Assembly: GCF_026213295.1 (NCBI RefSeq)
Contig: NC_079415.1
Span: 33,685,313-33,749,312 of the forward strand
DNA length: 64,000 bases
Source of the DNA: Gadus chalcogrammus
Lineage: Eukaryota; Chordata; Actinopteri; Gadiformes; Gadidae
Reading direction: 5' to 3'
Made by a program: the position numbers and the translations under genes
Part shown: in pieces, positions 46,950 to 57,503 of the stretch
How positions within the stretch are numbered: position 1 is the stretch's first letter
Layout of the letters: every line of letters starts with the position of its first letter
Notes under the pieces: model-generated
What the model saw: the letters and a program-made list of their open reading frames with translations, nothing else
The model's database searches: none
Told to the model about the DNA's origin: nothing

Positions 46950-47880
46950 GAGGGGACTTAAAACAGTGTCCCGTCAGAGGTGGTGTGAAAGTGAAAGGGA
47001 TAAGCTGTTTAGTGATGTGGTGACATGTGAATGAGAGGAGGGATAAGGCTGTTTAGTGATGTGTTTTGCATGGTTGAATGAGAGTAGGGATTAAGGCTGT
47101 TTAGTGATTTGGTTGACATGGGAATGAGAGGAGGGATAAGGCTGTTTAGTGATGTGGTTGACCTGGTGAATGTAGAGGAGGATAAGGCTGTTTAGTGATT
47201 GTGGTTGACATGGTGTTGAATGAGAGGCGGGATAATGGCTTGTTTAGTGATGTGGTTGACCTGGTGATGAAGAGGAGGGGATAAGCTTTTAGTGATGTGG
47301 TTTGACATGGTGACTGAGAGGATGGATAAGGCCCTGTTTAGTGATGTGGTTGACATGGTGAAATGAGAGGAGGGATAAAGGCTGTTTAGTGATGTGGTTG
47401 AATGGTGAATGAGAGAGGAGGGATAAGGCTGTTTTAGTGATGTGGTTGGACATGTGAATTGAAGGAGGGTGATAGGCGGCTGTTTAGTGATTTTGGTTGA
47501 CATGGTGTAATGAGAGGAGGGATAAGGCCTGTTTAGTGATGTGGTTGACATGGTGTAATGAGAGGAGGGATAAGGCTTTTTTAGTGATGTGGTTGACCTG
47601 GTGAATGATAGAGGGATTAGGCTGTTTAGTGATGTGGTTGACAATGGTGAATGGAGGATGGATAAGCTGTTTATGATGGTGGTTGACATGGGTGAATTAG
47701 AGGAGGGATAAGGCTTTTTTGGAGTGGTTGACATGGTGAATGAATGAGGGGTAAGGATGTTTAGTGATGTTGTGACATGTGTGAATGAAGGAGGATAAGG
47801 CTGTTTTAGTGATGTGGTTTGACTTGGTGACTGAGAGGAGGGTAAGGCTGTTTTAGTGATGTGGTTGACTTTGGTCGGAT
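46950..47880 (+). repeat. ~46-bp intronic minisatellite, about 20 copies
   Basis: Units of tgtttagtgatgtggttgac plus atggtgaatgagaggaggga with taaggc. Nearly every unit carries a different 1-base gain or loss, an unusually high indel rate for an array whose substitutions are few. It lies between two cassette exons of gene C and has no counterpart in A or B. Confidence 0.92.
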
Positions 47881-47893
47881 CTGGATTATCGAG

Positions 47894-48007
47894 AAGAGTC
47901 CAGCACAGAGGCAGACTCCCCTGGACCCAGCTGTGTCTCTATGAAGAGTGACCGATCTAGGGTCAACCTTCTCTCCTTAAAGATTGGACGCCCCTCCAGA
48001 TAGGAGA
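47894..48007 (+). pseudogene. NLR gene C fourth cassette exon (decayed)
   Basis: gagtccagcacagaggcaga, then the usual cctggacccagctgtgtctc, with ATG intact, but gatctagggtcaacc and aagattggacg carry frame changes and the donor reads GAGA|GTAGG, one base short. Confidence 0.6.
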
Positions 48008-48269
48008 GTAGGAGTATTAACAGACAATGAAACAGAACAGTTGTTGTATCAGAATCTACTGATACCCCTCTCTCACAATCCATCATGAACTAACGGAAGC
48101 GCCCAGCTCAAGAGTCAAAAGTACAGTGAAAAGAGAAATTAAGTGATAAATAAAAAATTGCAAAATACATTAATAAAGATAAAAAAAGAATAATACACTA
48201 ACGAAAAGTCAATTACACAGAATACTTGTACAGTATAATTATAAAGATATTGCAGACAATAAATATTCC

Positions 48270-48397
48270 CTCTCTCTCTCTCTCTCTCCTCTCCCCTCCC
48301 TCTCTCCTCCGCCTCTCTCGCCGCCTCCTCTCCTCTCTCTCTCCTCCTCAGCTCTCTCTCTCTTCCCCCCTTGTATGTTTACTGTGTGTGTGTGTGT

Positions 48398-48492
<95 letters not shown>
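48270..48492. repeat. Pyrimidine-rich tract followed by (TG)n, adjoining a splice acceptor
   Basis: ctctctctcctcccctccct-type sequence to about 48,370, then a TG run to 48,492, then ttctctccacag. Polypyrimidine plus UG-rich RNA upstream of the linker exon. Confidence 0.93.
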
Positions 48493-48493
<1 letters not shown>

Positions 48494-48503
48494 CTCTCCA
48501 CAG

Positions 48504-48574
48504 TCAACCCCACCAGATGTCAAAAGGTTACCAGTGCTCAGTCTTTACAGCAGCATCAAACAGAGCTGATCAAG
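48504..48574 (+). CDS. NLR gene C linker exon
   Basis: Between ctctccacag and AAG|GTGTG. It encodes NPTRCQKVTSAQSLQQHQTE, LIK, with phase 0 out. With the cacag acceptor the entry phase is 1 rather than the expected 2. Using the next AG (caccccaccag, 48,515) restores phase 2. The exon therefore likely starts at either 48,504 or 48,516. Confidence 0.7.
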
Positions 48575-48758
48575 GTGTGTATATTTCCAACAAGATGTTT
48601 GACTTCAGCTCTACATGATCATTAGAAATCATCTCTTGTGGTGCTCATAGTCTCCGGGCTTCCCTCTTTAGACCAGCGGTCGTGAATCCAAGACAGATGC
48701 TTCTGATGTCCTCAGTGAGTTCAGAGTAAAGTCCTCCTTGATGTTTGTTCTGTTCCAG

Positions 48759-48982
48759 AGGGCTGAGGAGAACGCACACGCTTTCCTAGACAAGGAGCTG
48801 AAGAAGCTCTGGAGGGATCTCTTCTCAGATTACCCACAATGCTCAGAGAGTCAGAGGGAGGAGGAGGAGGATGGTAAGAACAAGGAGCAGAGGAGGCGCG
48901 CCATAGAGGGAGTGGTGGACATCACAAAGCTCTGTCCTGATGGAGATGAACCAGGAGGAACTGGCCGACACACTGTGGGGCG
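48759..48982 (+). pseudogene. NLR gene C pre-FISNA exon with a 1-base insertion
   Basis: Acceptor ctgttccag, donor GGGGCG|GTAAG. It reads RAEENAHAFLDKELKKLWRD, LFSDYPQCSESQREEEEDGK, RRRAIEGVVDITKLC. In block A the text continues LMEMNQEELADTLWG, which joins the FISNA exon in frame (GG|SAAVECQHK). In C, ctctgtcctgatgg has an extra T near 48,934-48,937, so the frame ends in DGDEPGGTGRHTVGR and would hit a stop at the start of the next exon. This is one base away from an open gene, and sequencing error is a real alternative. Confidence 0.75.
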
Positions 48983-49189
48983 GTAAGAGACTCTTATTTT
49001 GAAGACAGAGGAGACCTATTATTTTGAAGCGCAGGAAGACTCTTATCTTGAAAACAGAATGATATGTATATTTAGAGTAGTATGAGACTCTTATTTGTTC
49101 TGTTTAGGACTAAATAACATAATCTAATTTAGTGTTAAGAGATTTCTTCATTTATAATTCATCAATGTGGAGATATCTTTCTTCTTGGG

Positions 49190-49480
49190 CTTTCAATGGT
49201 TTGATCCAGATATGAACGGTTATTGTCGGTCCATCAGGTTTAAATGGTTTGATCCAGATATGAAGGGTTATTGTGGGGGGATCAGGTTAAATGGTTTGAT
49301 CGTTATGTAGGGTTATTGTGGGGGTTCCAGGTTAAATGGTTTGATCCAGATACATATAGGGTTATTGTGGTTCGATCAGGTTAATGGTTTGGTCCAGATA
49401 TGTGAGGTTATTGTTGGGTATGAAGTTAAATGGTTTGATCCAGATATGAAAGGTTATGGTGCGTCCATCAGGTTAAAGAA
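49190..49480. repeat. ~45-bp intronic minisatellite (block C)
   Basis: About six units with tggtttgatccagatat, the counterpart of the arrays at 16.6 and 27.7 kb. Confidence 0.86.
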
Positions 49481-49808
49481 TGTTTTAAACAATAATGGCA
49501 AATCAACAGCAGAATAACTATAAATGGAATAAGTGGAAGAGATGCAGCACTATCTTCTTACATCAGCATATTAAGTTAATTTCCACTGATTCACGATCAT
49601 TGTTATTGTCATTAGATCAACTGATTTTGCTGTGTAAATAACAAAAAATAAAATAACAAAATATCCATTCCTTGTCACGACCAGCTTTCGAACCAAAAGT
49701 AATGAAGTCAGTAAATATTATGAAGTTGATCATTTAACAGGAAATATTAACATGCTTCAACTGATGTCACCATCCACTATCTGATGTCTTCTGTTCATTC
49801 TCATGTAG

Positions 49809-51576
49809 GATCTGCTGCTGTTGAGTGCCAACATAAAATCAAGTCTCATTTGAAGAAGAAGTTAAAGTGTGTGTCTGAGGGAATCGCTAAAGCAGGAAAT
49901 CAAACGGGTCTGAATGACTTCTACACAGAGCTCTTCATCACAGAGAGAGGCAGTGGAGAGGTCAACAAAGAACATGAGGTCAGACTGATTGAAACATCTT
50001 CCAGGAAACCAGCCAAGGAAGAAACACCGATCAAATATGAGGACATCTTTAAACCCTTACCTGGACGAGATCAACCAATCAGAACAATAATGACAACTGG
50101 AGTGGCCGGCATTGGTAAAACCATCTTAACACACAAGTTCACTCTGGACTGGGCTGAAGACAAGGCCAATCAGGACATACACTTCACGTTTTTCTTCACT
50201 TTCAGAGAGCTGAATTTACTAGAAATGAAAGAGTTTAGCTTGGTGGGACTTCTTCATCACTTCTTTAATGAGACCAAAGAAGCAGGAATCTGTAGATATG
50301 ACCTGTTCCAGGTTGTCTTCATCTTTGATGGTCTGGATGAGTGTCGACTTCCTCTGGACTTCCAGAACAACCCGATCTGGACTGATGTCACAGAGGTCAC
50401 CTCGGTGGATGTGCTGCTGACAAACCTGATCAGGGGCAACCTGCTTACCTCTGCTTGCATCTGGATAACCACACGCCCTGCGGCAGCCAATAGGATCCCT
50501 GCTGAGTGTGTTGCCATGGTGACAGAGGTGAGAGGGTTCAATGACACACAGAAAGAGGAGTACTTCAGGAAGAGATTCACAAAGCAGACACTGGCCAAAA
50601 AAATCATCGCCCACATCAAGAAATCACGAAGCCTCCACATCATGTGTCACATCCCAGTCTTCTGTTGGATCACTGCTACAGTTCTGAAGGACTTCTTCAA
50701 AGAATCCCAGACAGAAGAGGCGCCCAGGACCTTGACTCAGATGTACAGCTACTTCCTAAGGGTTCAGTCCATACAGGGGGACAGGAAGTATCATGGGAGA
50801 AATGAAACAGATCAACACTGGGGTCCAGAGAGCAGGAAGATCATTGTTTCTCTGGGAAAACTGGCTTTTAACCAGCTGGAGAAAGGCGACCTGATCTTCT
50901 ACGAGGAAGACCTTGCAAAGTGTGACATCAATATCAAAGAAGCCTCAGAGTACTCAGGAGTGTTCACTCAGATATTTAAAGAGGAGTGTGGGCTGTACCA
51001 GGACAAGGTGTTCTGCTTTGTCCATCTGAGCCTCCAGGAGTTTCTGGCTGCACTTTATGTCTTTATTTCCTTCATCGACACAGGGCTCAATTGTCTCTCA
51101 GATGAACAATCAACCTTTGATGAACTCCTCTTCTACCAGAGTGCAGTGGACAAGGCCTTACAGAGTGAGAACGGACGCCTGGACTTGTTCCTCCGCTTCC
51201 TCCTGGGCCTCTCTCTGGAGACCAATCAGATTGTCCTACGAGGTCTGCTGGGACAGACAGGAACTGGCTCACTGACCAATACAGAAACAGTGTCTTACAT
51301 CAAGGAGAAGATAGATGGAGATCTCTCTCCAGAGAGAAGCATCAATCTGTTCCACTGTCTGAATGAGCTGAACGACTGTTCTCTAGTGAAGGAGATCGAA
51401 CAGTCCCTGACATCAGGAAGTCTCTCCAGACTCTCTCCTGCTCAACTGTCAGCTCTGGCCTTCATCCTACTGACATCAGAAGAGGAGCTGGACGTGTTTG
51501 ACCTGAAGAAATACAAAGCTTCAGAGCAGGGTCTTCTGAGGCTGCTGCCAGTGGTCAAAGCCTCCAAAACATCTCT
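49809..51576 (+). CDS. NLR gene C FISNA-NACHT exon (intact), NLRC3-like fish NLR
   Basis: A 1,768-nt exon, acceptor ctcatgtag, donor ATCTCT|GTAGGT, phase 1 in and 2 out, fully open for about 588 codons. Order: FISNA (VECQHKIKSHLKKKLKCVSE through HEVRLIE, first ~70 codons), then NACHT with Walker A GVAGIGKT (50,099-50,122), an LDWAEDKANQDIHF strand, Walker B FDGLDECR (50,324-50,347), a sensor-like [12 protein letters not shown], then the winged-helix/helical regions ([32 protein letters not shown]). NACHT proteins bind and hydrolyse ATP to switch between closed and oligomeric states; fish members of this class act in cytosolic immune sensing. Walker A Lys-Thr and Walker B acidic residues are all present. 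Confidence 0.95.
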
Positions 51577-53050
51577 GTAGGTTCACTAATAACAACTATC
51601 ACAATACACACAACACAATATACCTTATAGTAGAATATAAAAGTTATGATGACATAGAAAACATCTTTCGAGGTTATCTTATACCATGTATCTCAATATG
51701 CACAACGTTATATCGTGTAACAAGGTTGAAAGTCAAACTCAAAAACTATTTATTATGAATTAGAAATAAGGAAAGAAAATGAATATTGTTTAATAATAGT
51801 TAAATACAGCTGTATTTAAACATGTAGCTATATATATAAATAAGTATCGATACTGATAGATTCATAAATATACGTTTATATTACTAACAGGTAACCCATT
51901 ATTTTAAAACATTTTAACCTTGTTCACTACGTTTGGTTACATGGACACTGTTTGGGTTTAACCGTTAGGATGCGTTGCCACAGAGACGTCCGGGTCATCT
52001 GGGGGAAGGGTGAGAGGTCACGAGTGAGAGGGAATAAGGAGAGAGAGGGAGGAGACAAAGGAGGAGAGTACTTAATCCTTTGTAGAGATTGCCCAGCTAA
52101 ATGATATTGAAGCATTTTACTTATTCGTTGTAACCAGTAGTGGCACCATATAATTATGATTGCAGGAGCAGCTACGGGGGGCTAGAGTGTTTATAGCAGA
52201 GGCTGATATATTTTGACGCAAAAAATATTACTACACACTACAATATGATACGAATCAAACATTCAAATCACACAACAAGCAGCAACGGTCATCAACACTT
52301 ACACAAATGAAAATATGATTTCATCGTTCAGTTTTGTTACATATAAGTAGTTCGATGTCCTTCATTAATGATATATACTAAATATATATATTTCTTTATT
52401 ATTGTGGCGATCATGGCCGGCTTCACCACGTGCCGCATTTGATCCTGGGAGGGTCGGCGGCACCGAGGCAGTCGTGGTTGTGGGCGATAGGATGTGTGTT
52501 TCAGGTGTGTGTGTGTGTGTTTACCTATAAGTCTCTCTCAGGGTGGTGTGGATAATGGGACACGAGAGTGTCAGACTCTTATAACATAGGCTCCTGTCTG
52601 GTCGTTCCCGTGCTTCTCGCCACATTATTATTAAAAACATATTTTAAAATTAAATTAAATATTAGTCATAACAAAATGACTTGGGGTTTTGGGAGGGGGG
52701 GCTTGGCCTGTTTCAGGGGAGCTCAAGCCCCCGCTAGCCCCCTCCCCTTGTAACCGCCGCTGGTTGTAACCCTAATAAACAAAACATCTCTGTAGATGAA
52801 CTATAGCATGTATTACAATACAACACAAAAAATACATAATACTTCAATAAAAAGTAAAATTAATTTACTATACGAGTCTCAAACACTGCAAAAAAACTCC
52901 AATATTGAATAAACATAAAGATCTAATGTATATATTAATTAAATTAATAAGACATCGACTCAAATTAAAGATTTTCAACACAAGTCCTTCATTATGTTGA
53001 AATTAAAAGATCTAAGTTACTTTAACGTGTTCTGTTTATTGTGTGTGCAG
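51577..53050. other. NLR gene C intron with nested insertion
   Basis: AT-rich intron. 51,990-52,130 is shared with the introns at 20,370-20,510 and 31,440-31,560 (gggaagggtgagaggtcacg). The rest holds the hAT-like element at 52,135-52,762 and unremarkable sequence. Confidence 0.7.
52135..52762. mobile_element. hAT-like DNA transposon with perfect 8-bp target duplication (628 bp)
   Basis: Ends CAGTAGTGGC and, on the other strand, CAGCGGCGGT. gttgtaac flanks it on both sides (52,127-52,134 and 52,763-52,770). It is absent from the corresponding introns of A and B, so it arrived after block C separated. It includes a short TG run and a TC-rich right part (gctagccccctccccttgta). No transposase ORF. 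Confidence 0.87.
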
Positions 53051-53221
53051 CCTGAATGGCTGTCGTCTGTCAGAGGGATGCTGTGAAGCTCTGGCCTCAG
53101 TTCTCAGCTCCAGCTCTAGTCTGAGAGAGCTGGAGCTGAGTTCCAATGATCTGCAGGATTCAGGAGTGAAGCTGCTCTCTGCTGGACTGGGGAGTCCACA
53201 CTGTACACTGGAAACTCTCAG
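53051..53221 (+). CDS. NLR gene C LRR exon 1
   Basis: 171 nt, phase 2-2, from tgtgtgcag to CTCAG|GTCAG. It encodes [57 protein letters not shown]. One codon shorter than the other LRR exons (in the Ser run). Confidence 0.9.
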
Positions 53222-54631
53222 GTCAGTTTCACTCAATGGTCAAACAGTTACGCCACAATTTCCACATCAGAGAACCAGTATTGATCTGCTGTGCCCCAGT
53301 ATTGATCTGCTGTGCCCCAGTAAAATCTCCCGTTCGAGTTTTAACAAGGTCCATATTTGACAGTGGATTAATTTAGTTTGATAATAAAGGTCAAATAACC
53401 GATTATTTTCTAATCCACAACATCAAAGAAACGCAGTTTAACCCAAAATACAAGCTGAGGCGCGCACCTTGCGGTCCGGGTCCGTACACCGCGGCGTGCA
53501 CATTACTGTCCGTGCACGGCAGTGTGCATGTCGTAGACGGTGCACCGCGGCGCGCACGCAGCAATCCAGTGATCCTGGTTAATTTAATAGTCTCATAGAT
53601 AATTGCTGCCTTGTATTCTTTTTTTTTCACATTTCCCACCCATGCAGTTTAGTGTTAAATGTTCTGTAATTAAAATAAACATTGCCCTTATGTACACACA
53701 GCGTTGTTTAGGTTTTTTTAGTCAGAGAAGCTACGTAGGCAGTGTATACCGTTACCAACCCCCGTTTTGAGTCACTGGATCCACCCCCCCTCTGCGCTCC
53801 GGGACCTCCCATTTTACAAATTAACGTTATCTCTGATAGGCGGTCTGTTTCTGTTTTCACCACCAGCGCCGTGACATCTCTTTCCTCACCAACCAACTCT
53901 CCATCCTCCTCCTCCTCCTCCTCCTCCTCCTCAATCAAATATCTACTAATAATAACCGGCTGCTGATTGGATAATATACTCTAATTAGGATTAATCTTCT
54001 TCTCTGGGTCATCCTGAATAGTGCATTTCTTTACATGCTCTTGAATAGTGCTGCGGTGACATTTAAATGAAACTTTGCACAAAGTACAAACCAGTGTTTT
54101 AGTTTTCTGATTAAAGCAGAGTGTCTTCAGGGGAACTCAAGTGGGTCGTGTTTCCCAATAGAGCGATCAAGCTGGCGCTGCAATACAGCCGCTATTTAAC
54201 CCAGCACTGAACTAAACCTTGGCAGTCTGCGTGCATCGCAGCGCCATTACCACTCATCTTATCAAACACAAGACCTCAATCTCACTCTATTTGTGTTGCC
54301 ATGACAGTAAAAGGTGTACCTTGGATTCAGTGTGTTAATGATGGTATAAGGTGTTTGTTTTATAGATTCCTGTTCTATTCATAATCATGTAGTCAGACAG
54401 TAAGGTGGACTTTGGAGAAAAGTTAAATAATTTTTTCTTCTTAGAACTGAGTATTTTTATGGACATTTTCTGGAGTTTGCTGAATCTTTAGTTATCTGAA
54501 TTCTAAATTAGTCATATTTAAAGAATCTACTGTATTGACATTTAGGTAAACTAATAAAACATTTCTAATAAAACATTTCAAATGCAAAATGAATCACAGT
54601 TCCTAACGTATTATATTTATTGTATGTGCAG
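53222..54631. repeat. Tandem duplication unit 1 (LRR exon plus intron, ~1.58 kb)
   Basis: The intron after LRR exon 1 is repeated almost base for base after LRR exon 2 (54,806-56,220). Shared landmarks are cagtattgatctgctgtgcc (itself doubled), the GC-rich gtacaccgcggcgtgcacat, the TCC-repeat and the minus-strand zinc-finger remnant. The exon-plus-intron unit is about 1,581-1,589 bp. Confidence 0.92.
53708..54195 (-). pseudogene. Zinc-finger (BED/C2H2-like) gene remnant, copy 1
   Basis: On the minus strand: a text related to KTLVCTLCKVSFKCHRSTI QEHVKKC (C-x2-C ... H-x4-C), then a WIILSNQQPVIISRYL segment, a run of Glu (GAG repeat, about 53,901-53,931) and GEERDVTALVVKTETD. The order resembles a transposase-derived BED-type finger protein. 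This copy has stops between the finger and the acidic part. It sits antisense inside the NLR intron. Confidence 0.45.
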
Positions 54632-54805
54632 CCTCAATGGCTGTCATCTGTCAGAGGGATGCTGTGAAGCTCTGGCCTCAGTTCTCAGCTCCAAGTCCTC
54701 TAGTCTGAAAAAGCTGGACCTGAGTACCAATGATCTGAAGGATTCAGGAGTGAAGCTGCTCTCTGCTGGACTGGGGAGTCCACACTGTACACTGGAAACT
54801 CTCAG
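54632..54805 (+). CDS. NLR gene C LRR exon 2
   Basis: 174 nt, phase 2-2, from tgtatgtgcag to [50 protein letters not shown], ending ETLR. Product of the 1.6-kb tandem duplication with LRR exon 3. Confidence 0.9.
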
Positions 54806-55290
54806 GTTAGTTTCACTTAATGGTCAAACAGTTCCACCACAATTTCCCCATCAGAGGACCAGTATTGATCTGCTGTGCCCCAGTATTGATCTGCTGTGCC
54901 CCAGTAAAATCTGACGTTCGAGTTTTAACAAGGTCCATATTTGACAGTGGATCAATTTAGATTGATATTAACGGTAAAGTAATGGGATTATTTTCCAAAC
55001 CACAACATCAAAGAAACGCAGTTTAACCCAAAATACAAGCTGAGGCGCGCACCTTGCGGTCCGGGTCCGTACACCGCGGCGTGCACATTACTGTCGGTGC
55101 ACGGCAGTGTGCATATCTTAACCGGTGCACCGCGGCGCGCACGCAGCAATCCTTTGATCCTAGTAATTTAATACTCTGATGGATAATTGCTGCCTTGTAT
55201 TCTTTTTTTTCACATTTCCCATCCATGCAGTAAAGTGTTAAATGTTATGTAATTAAAATAAACATTGCCCTGATGTACACACAGCGTTGT

Positions 55291-55690
55291 TTAGATTTTT
55301 TTAGTCAGAGAAGCTACGTAGGCAGTGTATACCGTTACCAACCCCCGTTTTGAGTCACTGGATCCACCCCCCCTCTGCGCTCCGGGACCTCCCACTTTAC
55401 AAATTAACGTTATCTCTGATAGAGGGTCTGTTTCTGTTTTTACCACCAGCGCCGTGACATCTCTTTCCTCACCAACCAACTCTTCATCCTCCTCCTCCTC
55501 CTCCTCCTCCTCCTCCTCCTCAATCAAATACCTACTAATAATAACCGGCTGCTGATTGGATAATATAATCCAATTAGGATTAATCTTCTTCTCTGGGTCT
55601 TCCTGAATAGTGCATTTCTTTACATGCTCTTGAATAGTGCTGCGGTGACATTTAAATGAAACTTTGCACAAAGTACAAACCAGTGTTTTA
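55291..55690 (-). pseudogene. Zinc-finger (BED/C2H2-like) gene remnant, copy 2
   Basis: Better preserved copy of 53,708-54,195. An open minus-strand frame covers the finger CTLCKVSFKCHRSTIQEHVK and its last Cys, then the linker, an 11-Glu run and the acidic tail. Upstream on the same strand (55,700-55,790) related coding text (QRQLDRSIGKHDP) is split from it by a stop and frame change. No complete gene. Confidence 0.5.
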
Positions 55691-56220
55691 GTTTTCTGAT
55701 TAAAGCAGAGTGTCTTCAGGGGAACTTAAGTGGGTCGTGTTTCCCAATAGAGCGATCAAGCTGGCGCTGCAATACAGCCGCTATTTAACCCAGCACTGAA
55801 CTAAACCTTGGCAGTCTGCGTGCATCGCAGCGCCATTACCACTCATCTTATCAAACACAAGACCTCAATCTCACTCTATTTGTGTTGCCATGACAGTAAA
55901 AGGTGTACCTTGGATTCAGTGTGTTAATGATGGTATAAGGTGTTTGTTTTATAGATTCCTATTCTATTCATAATCATGTAGTCAGACAGTAAGGTGGACT
56001 TTAGAGTAAAGTTTAATAATTTTTTCTTCTTAGAACTGAGTATTTTTATGGACATTTTCTGGAGTTTGCTGAATCTTTAGTTATCTGAATTCTAAATTAG
56101 TCATATTTTAAAGATCTACTGTATTGACATTTAGGTTAACTAATAAAACATTTCTAATAACAAATTTCAAATGCAAAATGAATCACAGTTCCTAACGCAT
56201 TCTATTTATTGTGTGTGCAG

Positions 56221-56394
56221 CCTCAATGGCTGTCATCTGTCAGAGAGATGCTGTGAAGCTCTGGCCTCAGTTCTCAGCTCCAAGTCCTCTAGTCTGAAAA
56301 GGCTGGACCTGAGTACCAATGATCTGAAGGATTCAGGAGTGAAGCTGCTCTCTGCTGGACTGGGGAGTCCACACTGTACACTGGAAACTCTCAG
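56221..56394 (+). CDS. NLR gene C LRR exon 3
   Basis: 174 nt, phase 2-2, from tgtgtgcag to [50 protein letters not shown]. The intron that follows matches block B after its LRR exon 2 (gcctcttcttcaaactggtt). Confidence 0.9.
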
Positions 56395-56819
56395 GTCAGT
56401 TGTCAGCCTCTTCTTCAAACTGGTTATTCTAGCTTTCCAGTAAGTGCTGCTCCTGCCTCATTTCTGTTGCTCTTTCCCTGCTGACAAAACACTCCCTGGT
56501 TCTACACAATGTTAGAACCTGTGAAGAAACAGTCTTAGCGTACCAAACACAGCAGACTTCTCCTGACTCTAACCAAACAATATCTCATTGAGCTGTAGCT
56601 ATTGAGAAAGGAGCATTTGTTTAAGATCCTGTCACATCCAAGTGAAGGCAGTTCTGCTGTCTGTGATGTCATCTCCCCACTTCCTCTTCCTGTTCTCAGA
56701 CTCTCTCAGCTTTGTCTCCATGAAGTATCAATACAGCTTTTACTTGTCTTCAATGTTGAATGAATACACTTTATAAATGTGGTTACTTTAGTAGAAACTG
56801 CTCTCAACCAGATACAATA

Positions 56820-56941
<122 letters not shown>

Positions 56942-57115
56942 CTTGTCTGGCTGCCTGGTCACACAGGAAGGCTGTGCTTCTCTGGCCTCAGCTCTGAGCT
57001 CCAACCCCTCCCTTCTGAGAGTGCTGGACTTGAGCTACAATCACCCAGGAGACTCTGGAGCTGCGCTGCTCTCTGCTGGACTGGAGGATCCACGCTGGAG
57101 ACTGGACACTCTCAG
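56942..57115 (+). CDS. NLR gene C LRR exon 4 (last LRR)
   Basis: 174 nt, phase 2-2. LSGCLVTQEGCASLASALSS, NPSLLRVLDLSYNHPGDSGA, ALLSAGLEDPRWRLDTLR. It is the terminal-type LRR of fish NLRs (GCLVTEEGC start, YNHPGDSG). Donor CTCAG|GTATGG. Confidence 0.9.
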
Positions 57116-57294
57116 GTATGGAGAGGACAGCTCACCACTTTGAGGGACAAAGTCTCCTACCAGGATTCAAGCTGCTGCTAGATGAAGTGGTTTGAAGAGG
57201 CAGCTGTCACTCATGTTGTGTAGAACGTGATGAGACAGGCAGATGATGAAGGTGAATGTTTCAACATGCTGCTCTCACTTTGTTTCCCCCCCAG

Positions 57295-57341
57295 TGTGGA
57301 GCACAGTGGAGTGTGGAGGCTGAAACCAGCTCTAAAGAAGT
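57295..57341 (+). CDS. NLR gene C pre-PRY linker exon
   Basis: 47 nt from ttccccccccag to T|GTAAG. SVEHSGVWRLKPALKK, phase 2 in and 1 out, joining the first Tyr of PRY. If the donor is skipped, the frame reads on to a stop at 57,451 after NPTGNEDDG-like text, giving a possible truncated isoform without B30.2. Confidence 0.85.
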
Positions 57342-57503
57342 GTAAGTGTCTGTTTGATTCATCACATCACACACTCACTATTGAGATGGAAAGTCCATCC
57401 ACACAGCAGGAAGTGAGGTCACATCCTACTGGGAATGAAGATGATGGCTGACATCATGTATCTAACGTATATTAATACTGTCGACCATCACAGTCACCGA
57501 GCT

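Noticed and set aside
49784..49808. ATG at 49,784 as start of the 598-codon NACHT protein
   Set aside because: It lies in the intron just before the acceptor catgtag (ends 49,808). The paralogues show the exon is joined to the pre-FISNA exon instead.
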